Shown here piece by piece: positions 11,149 through 19,964 of a stretch of 62,886 bases of DNA. This DNA comes from Stentor coeruleus (Eukaryota > Ciliophora > Heterotrichea > Heterotrichida > Stentoridae), in the NCBI GenBank assembly GCA_001970955.1, contig MPUH01000352.1:1-62886 (forward strand). The letters are read 5' to 3'. Each line of letters begins with the position of its first letter. The first letter of the stretch is position 1. The notes below the pieces were generated by a model. It was not told the DNA's origin and ran no database searches. It saw only the letters and a list, made by a program, of their open reading frames with translations. Position numbers and translations under genes: made by a program.

Positions 11149-11724
11149 TTATATAAATAGTAATACTAAAACCAAAACTTAAAGTCTAAAATACTGGGGA
11201 ATTTAATAGTATTGTCATACTACTCATTAGATAAGGTTTTTTAGTGAAATATTTTTATATTTTGATAGCATTTTAATAAAGGATTTAGGTAAGGCTCTAT
11301 ATATGATTTATGAGGATAACTTGGCATTTTGGATTTTATTAGAAAAAAATTACTGTTGATTTTGCTTTGGATGAATTCTTCAATGTTTTCGTGTTTGCAA
11401 GCAAGGCTGCTTTTTGCATGTTGAGAATTTTTACAGGTATATTTAACTTACTTGAAGTTTAAAAGCATTTTACTTATATTTTACACATAAGTTTACATAA
11501 TAAATTACTAACTCTGTTCAAAAAATCTTTTTCATTATCATCCCAATGATTTCATCTAAACTCAAAATTTACAAGTAAAACCTCGCCCCAACTCAAAAAC
11601 TCTTAAAAAACTCAACCTAAATTCCAACTAGAAACATATAATCCTTCTCAGTCTTAAACATAAAAATTCCATTCATCTACCTCTTAATCTCCCCAAATCC
11701 CATCATATGCAAATATAATATTAA
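11149..11724. other. Intergenic region between divergent genes
   Basis: No reading frame or repeat is seen. The last 200 bp before 11725 become strongly C-rich on this strand (many 'aatctc', 'ctcaaa' and 'ccca' runs). The same is seen just before the genes at 6919, 47357 and 48654, so it looks like promoter or leader sequence for the TOM7 gene. Confidence 0.45.
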
Positions 11725-11889
11725 ATGGCCAGAAGCTTCGCAGCCTTCAAGAAAAACCTAGTGAATGCTCTCGAAACTACTGGCGACACATCCAAACGCT
11801 TAATCTACTACGGCTTCATCCCCGCTTTGCTCTACCTCAGCCTTACCACAGACCCAAAACCAAATCTCAAAGCATTACTAGGCTACTAA
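11725..11889 (+). CDS. TOM7: TOM7 homologue, small subunit of the mitochondrial outer-membrane translocase
   Basis: A protein of 54 aa (MARSFAAFKKNLVNALETTG... ending LKALLGY). The diagnostic part is the membrane segment and what follows: YYGFIPALLYLSL, then TDPKP..LKALLGY. This matches the Tom7 pattern (R/Y)(W/Y)GFIP...YLG, a short loop with DP.P, and a final LL.G/W. Tom7 proteins are 50-65 aa tail-region membrane proteins that modulate assembly of the TOM complex with Tom40. The first 25 residues form the basic amphipathic helix expected on the cytosolic side. The gene is compact and notably GC-richer than its flanks. It ends 95 bp from the 3' end of the convergent PTH2 gene. Confidence 0.8.
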   Translation: MARSFAAFKKNLVNALETTGDTSKRLIYYGFIPALLYLSLTTDPKPNLKALLGY

Positions 11890-11984
11890 CCTAATTTCTT
11901 TAATCCAAAAAAATCTTATTTTATCATAAAACTCCCTTTATTTCATCATATTTTACATACAAATTCCAAGGAACTTTTAATCTA

Positions 11985-12443
11985 TTATAAGAGTTTTAAG
12001 TGACTTGTCACATCTTTTAACTCATCTTCTGTTGCTGGACCAATACTAAGAACTGTTTTAGATCCTGGAGCAATTTGTGTTAGCCCAGCATCCCGGACAA
12101 TATAATAATCAAGGTTTTTTTTAGAAGCAGTTTCTGCTATTTTTAGCATTTCTTCTTCACTCGGACATTTGAGGACAATTTTTTTATAATATCCTTTTTC
12201 CCAAGCTTGTATACGAGGAAGATCTTTTTTAAGTAAGGATTTATAAAGCCCAAGACAAGCATGGCAACATTGAGCTGCAATTTTCCCTGTACCCATTTTT
12301 AAGTCATGTCGAACAACCATAACCATTTTGAGTTCGCTAGTAAAAGTTTGAGGACGAGGAATTAGAGTTTGAGACTTTGATCTGCGTTGGAATAAAAAGC
12401 CTAGTGAGAGAAACAAAATCACTAGACCTAAAAGTTCGAACAT
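11985..12443 (-). CDS. PTRH2: Peptidyl-tRNA hydrolase 2 (PTH2/Bit1 family), membrane-anchored
   Basis: A protein of 152 aa from the Met at 12443. An N-terminal membrane anchor (MFELLGLVILFLSLGFLF) and a short basic linker precede the Pth2 domain: KMVMVVRHDLKMGTGKIAAQCCHACLG, then K.IVLKCPSEEEML, Y.VRDAGLTQI.PGS.TVLSIGP and a C-terminal LKLL. The conserved RHDL.MG.GK.AAQC.HA and DAG.TQI blocks carry the catalytic residues of archaeal/eukaryotic Pth2. It frees tRNA from peptidyl-tRNA that has dropped off ribosomes. The anchor fits the mitochondrial outer-membrane form in other eukaryotes. An upstream Met at 12515 would add 24 residues but overlaps the neighbouring stop codon and is AT-rich leader-like, so I prefer 12443. 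Confidence 0.9.
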   Translation of the reverse strand: MFELLGLVILFLSLGFLFQRRSKSQTLIPRPQTFTSELKMVMVVRHDLKMGTGKIAAQCCHACLGLYKSLLKKDLPRIQAWEKGYYKKIVLKCPSEEEMLKIAETASKKNLDYYIVRDAGLTQIAPGSKTVLSIGPATEDELKDVTSHLKLL

Positions 12444-12507
12444 ATTATAAAATATAATAAAATACCTTAAACCAAATTCAGATTTTCTTATTAAACTACA
12501 TAATTTT

Positions 12508-14121
12508 CTAAACAATTCCTAATATTTCTTTCATCCACTCAGCAGCTTTGCTAACCATATCCCTAGTTTCTCTAATCCCCCCTTTAAAACTATAATTCAA
12601 CCCTCCATGTGCAGCTCCAGCATATAAAGCGATTTTTACATCCCCACCACAATCTAAAAGCTTTTCAGCAAATCTAAAACACTCATCATGTAAAGGATCA
12701 TTAGTACCAACCATAATCCTTGTCATAGGGAATTTTTGTAAAACTTCCCTTTCAATGTTAATTGGTGAGATCATTGGGTTTCTAATATCAGTACCTTCAG
12801 GTAAATAAGCTGCTAAGCAAAGCTTGAGAAATGTATGAGGAACAAGAAGGTCATCTAATGAAAAAAGCAAAGATGGAGAAAAATTATCCTTATCCAAATT
12901 TAAAGCTGGATAAGCTAAAACAAGCCCACTAGGTGGTGGAAGTCCAGAGGTGATAATTTTGTATGCTAAAGCTAAAGCAAGGTTTCCTCCAGCTGAGTCT
13001 CCTACAATAACATATTGATTTGGAGTGATGCCTATAGTTTCTCCACATTGCATAAGCCAATTCCAAGTTTGCCAAACATCATCTAAAGCAGCAGGGTAAG
13101 GATGCTTTGGAGCAAGTCTATAATCAACTGAGATTATAGGAACTTGTAAAGTATTACACCAAACATTTGTATATACTTGATGAGAAGCTGAAGACATGCT
13201 TATAAACCCTCCACCATGTATATGAATAACAACTTTGTTGTATGTGGTTTTAGGAGATGATGTTAAAGGAATGTTTATTGTGTTTAAAACTCGGGCCATT
13301 ACATACCCTTGAATTGGGGTTAATGAGAGTTTTTCTTGAGGTTTGAGAACTTGATAAGGCTCAAGAACTTCAGAGACTAATCGTGGTAAATAGATGACTT
13401 GATCAAATCTTGCTGATTTTATGACGATTTTCATGAGCTTTCTAAGCATTTTAGTTTCTAATAAGTTCCAAACATGCATTGCTACTTCTATTCTTGGTTC
13501 AGCGTATAAGAGGTTTGTTTTACGTAAAGCTTTTTTTTTCCTTAGTAAATAGTATAAAGACCCTAGACCAATCATTAGATAACGCTTTGCCCCAGGAACT
13601 TCTTCGTAGCCTTTGCTTACAAATGCTTGCCCTGTTGCTACTTGGCCCATGAATTTTCGATACTTTTCATTAACTTTTTTTTCTTTGTCGCTATGGAATA
13701 TCTCTGTTATTCCTTGAAGTGTTTCCCATCGAGGATGTGATTTTTCTAATGAGAAAAGATCGTCTTCTGGGACTGTTGGAACTATTTCTAAAAACTCGAA
13801 CAGGGTATTTATTTTTGAGAGGATTATTTTCAAATCTTCTTCTTGAGTGTCTTGTAGGTTGCCTTTCCAGGTTTTTGTTTGAGCTAAAAGATCGGCTAAA
13901 TAGCGATTGTTGTAGTCTAAATAAGCTGCAGTACTTTGGGTGTTGATACTTTCTAAGGACCGCTCAGCTGTCATTGATTCGAATTTAGCCTTCATTTCTG
14001 TTAATACAAGTTTAAGATTTGGTATATCTTTTGGAATAAGATTTAGTTTACACCCATTAATTGTAGTAAGTATCTCTTCTACTAGTAGTGAAGTTCTAAT
14101 AATATGATCTCTTAAACTCAT
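12508..14121 (-). CDS. Alpha/beta-hydrolase of the hormone-sensitive lipase family
   Basis: A protein of 537 aa from Met 14121; an in-frame Met at 14193 would add 24 mostly hydrophobic residues and looks like 5' leader. An N-terminal helical region (about 1-295) resembles the HSL_N domain. The catalytic domain follows, with the oxyanion motif HGGGF (302-306), the nucleophile in GDSAGG (Ser376), acid Asp475 (GTNDPLHDE) and His505 (AGAAHGG). YRLAP.HPYPAALDD is typical of HSL/GDXG esterases. It should hydrolyse acylglycerols or other short to medium esters in the cytosol or at lipid droplets. It lies 64 bp upstream of the PTH2 gene on the same strand. Confidence 0.93.
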   Translation of the reverse strand: MSLRDHIIRTSLLVEEILTTINGCKLNLIPKDIPNLKLVLTEMKAKFESMTAERSLESINTQSTAAYLDYNNRYLADLLAQTKTWKGNLQDTQEEDLKIILSKINTLFEFLEIVPTVPEDDLFSLEKSHPRWETLQGITEIFHSDKEKKVNEKYRKFMGQVATGQAFVSKGYEEVPGAKRYLMIGLGSLYYLLRKKKALRKTNLLYAEPRIEVAMHVWNLLETKMLRKLMKIVIKSARFDQVIYLPRLVSEVLEPYQVLKPQEKLSLTPIQGYVMARVLNTINIPLTSSPKTTYNKVVIHIHGGGFISMSSASHQVYTNVWCNTLQVPIISVDYRLAPKHPYPAALDDVWQTWNWLMQCGETIGITPNQYVIVGDSAGGNLALALAYKIITSGLPPPSGLVLAYPALNLDKDNFSPSLLFSLDDLLVPHTFLKLCLAAYLPEGTDIRNPMISPINIEREVLQKFPMTRIMVGTNDPLHDECFRFAEKLLDCGGDVKIALYAGAAHGGLNYSFKGGIRETRDMVSKAAEWMKEILGIV

Positions 14122-14394
14122 ATTTATTATAAAATAAACATTATTACAGCATATAAAAAATACTATTTGTATCAAAATCTTATAAAAGGACAACTAAATA
14201 TCTTATACAAGTAATAAACTAAAAAAATTATTTAAAAAGCCAGTAAATCATAAATTACATTATATTATAAACTTTTCTAAATTTAATAGTGATTATTCAT
14301 CTACAATAAACCCAATTTTATAAAAACTTATTTTTAAGTCATAATCATCTATTCATTTTACATTTAAAAGTTTAACACCTTATATTGTTTTAAT

Positions 14395-15474
14395 ATGGGA
14401 GGACTTGTAAGCTCATTTAATTTCAACCGTGAAGACCCAATCATCCAGTCTTTATCTCAAATTAATGCTAGAGAAGTTGAAGAAGCTTTAAGTTTTTATA
14501 TACAAGAATATCCAAATATGCTTCGTGTAACATTCAGACGTTTTGATGACATTTTTGGGGGAACTTTGACTGATGTTGAAAGGTTTTTTTTATTTTTCAG
14601 TGATGGAAAACCAGAAGCTGACCTTTTAGAAATTTTCGCCGCGTTAATTATCGCATGCAAAGGTACGGCAGAATGGAAAGCTAAAATGCTTTTTTGTCTT
14701 TTTGACTTTGACAATTCAGAGAATATCGACAAAAATGAGCTTTCATTAGTTTTAAGTGCATTTACTAAAGCATTAAGCAAATTAGCTTCAGGAACTCCAC
14801 CAAGTGCATCAAAATTATATATAATATCTACAACTATTTTTAAAGAAATCGATAAAGATAATAGTCAGACTTTAGAATTAGAAGAAATTATTGATTGGAC
14901 TGGGAGAAATGAAGAGTTTCAAGACCTCATGGCTCATTTCTCCCATATCCAAAGCTTAGACCTAGCGNGTCAGACTTTAGAATTAGAAGAAATTATTGAT
15001 TGGACTGGGAGAAATGAAGAGTTTCAAGACCTTATGGCTCATTTCTCCCATATCCAAAGCTTAGACCTAGCAAAAATCCGTTTTGATCATACTTTAGCTG
15101 AGTTTATTAGTTTTTTATCAGTAGATGTTTTGAATAAGCCTATAAAAAACACCCTTTTAGAGTTTTTTACTAGCAAAAGATTTAGTTTGGATGAGATTGA
15201 AGACATGCTTTCACATGTTTCTAACGGGGAAAAAAGTATAAATAAAGATAAACTTGAACAATATGGTAAAGGGATGATAGGATTTCATATAAGTGACTTC
15301 ACCGGACAGCAAAAACTAGCCAAGTCAGAAATACAAATTCTTTTATCACTTCTTGGAGGTGAACCAAAACCCTTATCTATTATTGAAGACTTCATGAGAA
15401 AACATAATATTTCCCGTGCTGGTCATTTAACATCATCAGTTTGGCTACAAGTTTTATATAAAGAAAACTTTTAA
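14395..15474 (+). CDS. EF-hand calcium-binding protein with N-myristoylation signal
   Basis: It begins MGGLVSSF, a good N-myristoylation signal, so it is probably membrane-attached. Two canonical EF loops are visible: DFDNSENIDKNE (104-115) and DKDNSQTLELEE (153-164), with Asp/Asn/Ser at the calcium positions and a final Glu. Flanking helices are predicted on both sides. The overall layout resembles calcineurin B/NCS-like calcium sensors, but the C-terminal 160 residues have no recognisable loop. The frame contains an N at 14968 and a duplicated 35-codon segment, very probably an assembly fault. With it collapsed, the protein would be 324 aa instead of 359. The two 35-codon copies differ by one silent base. 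Confidence 0.85.
   Translation: MGGLVSSFNFNREDPIIQSLSQINAREVEEALSFYIQEYPNMLRVTFRRFDDIFGGTLTDVERFFLFFSDGKPEADLLEIFAALIIACKGTAEWKAKMLFCLFDFDNSENIDKNELSLVLSAFTKALSKLASGTPPSASKLYIISTTIFKEIDKDNSQTLELEEIIDWTGRNEEFQDLMAHFSHIQSLDLAXQTLELEEIIDWTGRNEEFQDLMAHFSHIQSLDLAKIRFDHTLAEFISFLSVDVLNKPIKNTLLEFFTSKRFSLDEIEDMLSHVSNGEKSINKDKLEQYGKGMIGFHISDFTGQQKLAKSEIQILLSLLGGEPKPLSIIEDFMRKHNISRAGHLTSSVWLQVLYKENF
14864..15071. other. Assembly joint: N at 14968 flanked by a 103-bp near-identical direct duplication
   Basis: The 103 bp before the N (14864-14966) reappear after it (14969-15071) with one C/T difference. This is what an unmerged overlap between two contig ends looks like. It inflates the EF-hand protein by 35 codons. 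The same pattern recurs at the other four Ns in the window. Confidence 0.9.
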
Positions 15475-15546
15475 ATAACTCTTTTTTAAAGCAAAACTAA
15501 CACTTTTTTTTTAAGTTACTTTTATTCACGAAGATTTGTTATTATA

Positions 15547-16770
15547 TTAATCAGCACTACCATCACTAGACAATTCAGATTCCTCAACACTTTTAGTCAA
15601 CACATCATATACATCATCAAGTTCAGGGTTACCAAAAAGACAAACCACAGGGTCCATGTCGATTTTTTTAAGAACAATATCTCGAATCATTTGCCATTTA
15701 TCAATTTCAGATCTTGATAAACTTTCTATACAGAACCTACATCTTTCTGATATATCCATACTTGCATTACAGGTACATTTTTTTTGAAAATCAAGATAAA
15801 CATAAAAATTCTCAGAAACTATCCTACTGTTTTTAAAATTGTCTGGATCTAACTCACGCTTTTCAAATCTTAGGACTTCAGATTCAGAGATAAAAGCTGT
15901 GTTGAATGAAAACCGGCATATTTTCTTTAGCCGGATTAACCCCCAATGAGCTATAAGACAGGTAATATCGCCTTGGAGAAAAAGCTCAGATTCGATAAGT
16001 GCTAGTTCATGAGTTGCTGTTTCTTCCCAGGAATCAGTGAAAGATTGTTGCTTGTCTCGGGATAAAGCTTTATTTGAGTACACAATCCGATCATTAGCTT
16101 TGATTTCAAAGATTAATTTTGATGAATTTCCTGATACATGAGGTGCTGTGAAAAGCTGTACACGATTAAGAGAAACTATTAGAGGTAATCGTATTTTCCC
16201 AGTTAAAATATCTGAGAAATATATAGTGTATCTTATTTGTGAAGGCTGTGTCACTCCACCACCTTTAGAAAATCTTTTTGCTTTATAGTACTTCATAGCT
16301 TGATTAGGGTCTGTGAGTTTACCACAAAACAGTAGATAACAACAAATTAAAGTTCCAGTACGACCTTTGCCAGCTTTACAATTGACTGCTATAATGTTTT
16401 CTGGGTCTTGGATTAACCATTCATGTATGTCCCTACAAGCTGTGAAAAGTAGCTCTATTGTTGGAGGGTAATGGTCTTCCCAATAATACTCGTTGACATG
16501 GTTTCCGAATTTTTCGTAATTATACTTTAAACCACTCAAATTAAGAATTTTAAATTTGCTTCGATGTTTTTCAGCTAAAAACTTCGCCACAGAGTCAATT
16601 GAATTCCTATACATTTTATGAACACCTTCTCCAGGTAATGACATAGCAATGATTCTTGGAGTGATATATGTTAAATCTAAGTTATAACCATCTTCCAAAT
16701 ATCGCTTTTTTTTACCTGATACTATTTGCCTTAGTAAATCCATTGTTATACTTTTATTTTTTATCATCAT
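15547..16770 (-). CDS. PTEN: PTEN-like phosphoinositide 3-phosphatase
   Basis: A protein of 407 aa. The start matches PTEN closely after Met10 (MDLLRQIVSGKKKRYLEDGYNLDLTYITPRIIAMSLP), so translation may begin at 16743 instead of 16770. The phosphatase domain has the WPD-like loop WEDHYPP (Asp99), the P-loop CKAGKGRTG (Cys131, Arg137) with both PTEN-specific lysines, and the TI-loop-like GGGVTQPSQIRYTIYF. A C2 domain follows (about 190-345), then an acidic Ser-rich tail. It should remove the 3-phosphate of PIP3 at the plasma membrane, opposing PI3K/AGC-kinase signalling. The residue before the catalytic Cys is Asn130, where nearly all cysteine phosphatases have His. A small Cys-rich insertion CTCNASMDISERCRFC lies in the C2 region. 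Confidence 0.93.
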   Translation of the reverse strand: MMIKNKSITMDLLRQIVSGKKKRYLEDGYNLDLTYITPRIIAMSLPGEGVHKMYRNSIDSVAKFLAEKHRSKFKILNLSGLKYNYEKFGNHVNEYYWEDHYPPTIELLFTACRDIHEWLIQDPENIIAVNCKAGKGRTGTLICCYLLFCGKLTDPNQAMKYYKAKRFSKGGGVTQPSQIRYTIYFSDILTGKIRLPLIVSLNRVQLFTAPHVSGNSSKLIFEIKANDRIVYSNKALSRDKQQSFTDSWEETATHELALIESELFLQGDITCLIAHWGLIRLKKICRFSFNTAFISESEVLRFEKRELDPDNFKNSRIVSENFYVYLDFQKKCTCNASMDISERCRFCIESLSRSEIDKWQMIRDIVLKKIDMDPVVCLFGNPELDDVYDVLTKSVEESELSSDGSAD

Positions 16771-17346
16771 GATTTAGAAAGCAATAAGCATTTTTTAATT
16801 TTTTAGTGATATTTAAATATTAGGTAGATAATGAAAAAGTATACAAGTCTATTATAAAAAAGGCAAATTTGTCTTAGAGTTTATCTTGATGATACTTATA
16901 AAATAATTATTTATGAAAAAAAAAATACTTTTGATTAAGATTTTCTGTTTTGGTATATAAACTCTAAATAAAAATTCGAAAATACATATAAAATCTTAAT
17001 ACTCCAATTATAAAAGCCTTTTATTATAACTTAATCTTTCTTCATAATCTATAAATCCTTACCCTTTGCAGATTCTAATCTTTGCCTGTTATCATACAAA
17101 TAATTGTTTATCTTATAAACCCTTAATAAATCATTAAAAAAAAATATAATCTTAACCTAAAATTCATCAAATCATTTCTTAACCATCCTTATATACCAAA
17201 ATTCAACTATCTCCAAAAAATATACAATCTTTATGCTATCAATACCTCCTAAGGCAAAAATCCTTATTCATTTTTAAAAACCTAAGTCTTTTGCATCTAA
17301 AAAATCATTGACTTATCTAGTCTACAGATTATTTTCATATAAAAAC
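16771..17346. other. Intergenic, no gene seen
   Basis: AT-rich sequence between the 5' end of the PTEN gene and the 3' end of the RING gene. No conserved frame, repeat or RNA gene is apparent. Confidence 0.5.
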
Positions 17347-17949
17347 TCACTTGCGGGCTCTTTTCGCTTCATAATCTGGATCATCTGTCGGAAGGTCGTA
17401 CCTACAAACAGGGCAATTATTATGAGCTTCCAGCCAAGAAACTATACAAACTTTATGAAATAAATGCAAACAAGGCATATCAACAGCTAAGTCCCCAATA
17501 TCGAACTCCTCTTTGCACACTGAGCATTCTATAGTGATCCTCTCATTATCGATTTTCTGACCAAACTCATCCACACCTCTATGCAGAGTTCCTCGACTTT
17601 CTATGATTTCTGATGTAATTTTGACCTCTTTTAAACCTGAAATTGTATCTTTAGCTGCAGGAGGAGGTCCATATCTATTAGGATCATTTAGCATCAGTTG
17701 GTGAATCAATGCATCAAGAGAAGTATCGATTTCATTAGCTGTATTATTCGTTCTTAAAGACCTAATTGTTGGCATGAGAATCAATTCTGTAACAAGCCTT
17801 CCTCTAGTATTAGAACTATAAGGAACAAAATTTCTAGGGTGTAACTCCAATGGGTCAACTTCTTCAATAAAGTTTTTCTGACACTGGGAACAGGCTAAAG
17901 ATATATTAGCCTCAGTCTCTCTCTTGCAAACATGGCACCAGTATTCCAT
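17347..17949 (-). CDS. RING-H2 E3 ubiquitin ligase, RNF126/RNF115-like
   Basis: A protein of 200 aa. An N-terminal zinc finger (C5, C8, C20, C23) corresponds to the BCA2 zinc finger that binds ubiquitin in RNF126/RNF115. A middle segment with LIHQLMLNDPNRYGPPPAAK matches the conserved linker of that family. The C-terminal RING-H2 finger (142-182) has all eight ligands: C142, C145, C160, H162, H165, C168, C179, C182 (ECSVC...MPCLHLFHKVCIVSWLEAHNNCPVCR). It should recruit an E2 and ubiquitinate cytosolic clients. It ends in TGA, which shows that TGA is a stop here. It is divergent from the acidic secreted protein at 18255. Confidence 0.93.
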   Translation of the reverse strand: MEYWCHVCKRETEANISLACSQCQKNFIEEVDPLELHPRNFVPYSSNTRGRLVTELILMPTIRSLRTNNTANEIDTSLDALIHQLMLNDPNRYGPPPAAKDTISGLKEVKITSEIIESRGTLHRGVDEFGQKIDNERITIECSVCKEEFDIGDLAVDMPCLHLFHKVCIVSWLEAHNNCPVCRYDLPTDDPDYEAKRARK

Positions 17950-18020
17950 AATATTTAATTTTTATAACATCATTCAGGCCTAGCACTTCTACCCAAGTAT
18001 ACTGCTACTATAAATTTTTG

Positions 18021-18051
18021 CTTGGCCTAATATGAAAGATACCCGGCCAAG
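18021..18051. promoter_or_regulatory. Small inverted repeat cttggcc...ggccaag in a divergent promoter
   Basis: A perfect 7-bp inverted repeat with a 17-bp loop lies between the divergent RING (17949) and acidic-protein (18255) genes. It is strikingly GC-rich for this region. It may be a protein-binding site or chance; nothing shows which. Confidence 0.25.
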
Positions 18052-18254
18052 GCATTTAGCAAAAAAATTTTATATATTCAACTTAGCTTAGTTTACAAAT
18101 ATCTGTGTAAATATGGGTATGTATACATTATGTAATATTTAGATATTATGGTGATATGATTGAATAAAGCAGATGAGAAACTGTGTTTAGTGAGGACAAA
18201 TCTAGGCTCCATATTTACTTTGTCTTTGCATGCTTACCGTTTTCAAGCTTATAA

Positions 18255-19964
18255 ATGGTGCATAGGGTATTAATAGCATTCTTGCTTATAAGCTTAAGTT
18301 ATTCAGCTAATATTAGTGTTCAATCTACTCTAGAACACTTAGAGCACAAAGCTATTGATTTTCTCCAAGGGAAGCCCCTTGAAAACTCATATATAAAAGA
18401 ACAATTTGTATCAGGCTCAGAGGTTGAACTCCCTGTCTTCCTGCAGCAAGATGAAGAAGATGATGGCTCATGTTTAGAGGAAGTTCATGCAACAATCACA
18501 TGTGATGAAGGTGGGGATTGCTCAATTATAGATGATAGTGAAGAGTTCGATTTTGATGTTGTGTCTAATGAAGATGGTGTATTAAATGTCAATGTTATAG
18601 ATAATGACATTGATCCTGATGAATGCACTGAAGAAGTTACTGTATCTATTGCTTGCGATGGTGAAGATTGTGTTATCACTGACAATAGTACTACATATGA
18701 GCTTGATGTTGAAGAAGAAGAAATTGATGATGAAGATGGAACTATTGATGTTGATGAAGATATTGAGCCTGTTGAAGCTGAATGTATTGAAGATGTTGTT
18801 GTGACAATCAATTGTGTTGATGGAGAATGTGATGTCACTGATGATAGTGATTATTTTGATATATCACTTTCTGATACTTCTGGTGATGAAATTGTTTTGG
18901 TTGTTAATGAAGTCGGCCTTGAAGATGGTGAATGTACTGATACAGCTGAATTATTAGTTGAATGTGATAATGGAGAATGTGCTGTTGATGATGATACTGA
19001 TCTTGCTGATGCTACAGCTGTTGTTAGTGATCTTGTTGTTGTTGATGAAAATGGAGATGTAGTTGAGGTAGATGAAGATGAGGCTGAAGAAGATTTAGAT
19101 GATGAAGAAGAAGCTGAAGAAGATTTAGATGATGAAGAACACGAAGCAGAAGATTTAGATGATGATGAAGAATTGACTGAAGATGATAATGATTTAGCTG
19201 AAGCTGCTGAAGATACTGATGATGCTGCTGAAGCTGCTGAAGATCTTGATGATGCAGATGAAGCTGTAGAAGACACTGATGATACCAATCATATATTTGA
19301 AGATATGGATGATACTTCTGAAAACATTGAAGATGTAGATGATAACCTTCCTGTTAGTTCGACTGATACTCTTGAAGCAACTGAAGATGTTGATGATCCT
19401 GATAATATTGTTGAAGATGTTGATGATAGTGAAGAATCTACTGAAGATCTTGATGATGCAGATCATGCTGGTGAAGATTCAAATGATGCTGATGAACTAA
19501 ATGAAGATGATAATGATGATGAAGAAGCAGTTGAAGATTTAGATGATGTTAACGAAACAATTGAAGATAGTGATGATGCTGATGAAGCTGTAGAAGATGA
19601 AGATGATGATGAAGAAGCTGTTGAAGATGAAGATGATGGAGAAGTTGTTTGTGTGCCGACTACAGAAGAAGTTCATGTGACCGTAGAATGTATTGATGGA
19701 ATTGATTGTGATATAACAGATGATAGTGAAAATTATGATTTTGTTGTGACAAATGTTGGAGATGATGTTATTGATATTACTGTTGTTCCTGATGATCTTG
19801 ATTCCAATGATTGCACTGAAACGGTAACAGTCACCATGAGTTGCGATGAAGAAGGTTGCAATGTGACGTCGGACAATGAGACTTATGATCTTGGAGTTCT
19901 TGATAATACCGTAGTGACTGAAGAAGTTGCAGCACCATCCTTTTTGAGTCTGCATACTAATTAG
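18255..19964 (+). CDS. Secreted, extremely acidic repeat protein
   Basis: A protein of 569 aa with a signal peptide (MVHRVLIAFLLISLSYSA, about 1-18). Two kinds of repeat follow. Residues about 73-260 and 465-545 hold Cys-containing beta-like units of about 50-60 aa (C.EEV.VTI.CD.GDC.ITDDS..YDF.V). Residues about 270-465 are a low-complexity stretch of Asp/Glu-rich units of about 10 aa (EDLDDADEAVEDTDD type). The unit Cys pairs suggest disulphide-bonded domains outside the cytosol. The acidic block could hold many calcium ions, as in calsequestrin or extrusome-matrix proteins, but no family motif is present. It could be stored in the ER, alveoli or secretory granules. Function is unknown. Confidence 0.82.
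   Translation: MVHRVLIAFLLISLSYSANISVQSTLEHLEHKAIDFLQGKPLENSYIKEQFVSGSEVELPVFLQQDEEDDGSCLEEVHATITCDEGGDCSIIDDSEEFDFDVVSNEDGVLNVNVIDNDIDPDECTEEVTVSIACDGEDCVITDNSTTYELDVEEEEIDDEDGTIDVDEDIEPVEAECIEDVVVTINCVDGECDVTDDSDYFDISLSDTSGDEIVLVVNEVGLEDGECTDTAELLVECDNGECAVDDDTDLADATAVVSDLVVVDENGDVVEVDEDEAEEDLDDEEEAEEDLDDEEHEAEDLDDDEELTEDDNDLAEAAEDTDDAAEAAEDLDDADEAVEDTDDTNHIFEDMDDTSENIEDVDDNLPVSSTDTLEATEDVDDPDNIVEDVDDSEESTEDLDDADHAGEDSNDADELNEDDNDDEEAVEDLDDVNETIEDSDDADEAVEDEDDDEEAVEDEDDGEVVCVPTTEEVHVTVECIDGIDCDITDDSENYDFVVTNVGDDVIDITVVPDDLDSNDCTETVTVTMSCDEEGCNVTSDNETYDLGVLDNTVVTEEVAAPSFLSLHTN

Noticed and set aside
18485..19955. Long minus-strand and second-frame open frames across the acidic protein
   Set aside because: They are Ser- or Ile-rich shadows of the GAT/GAA repeat and have no domain.
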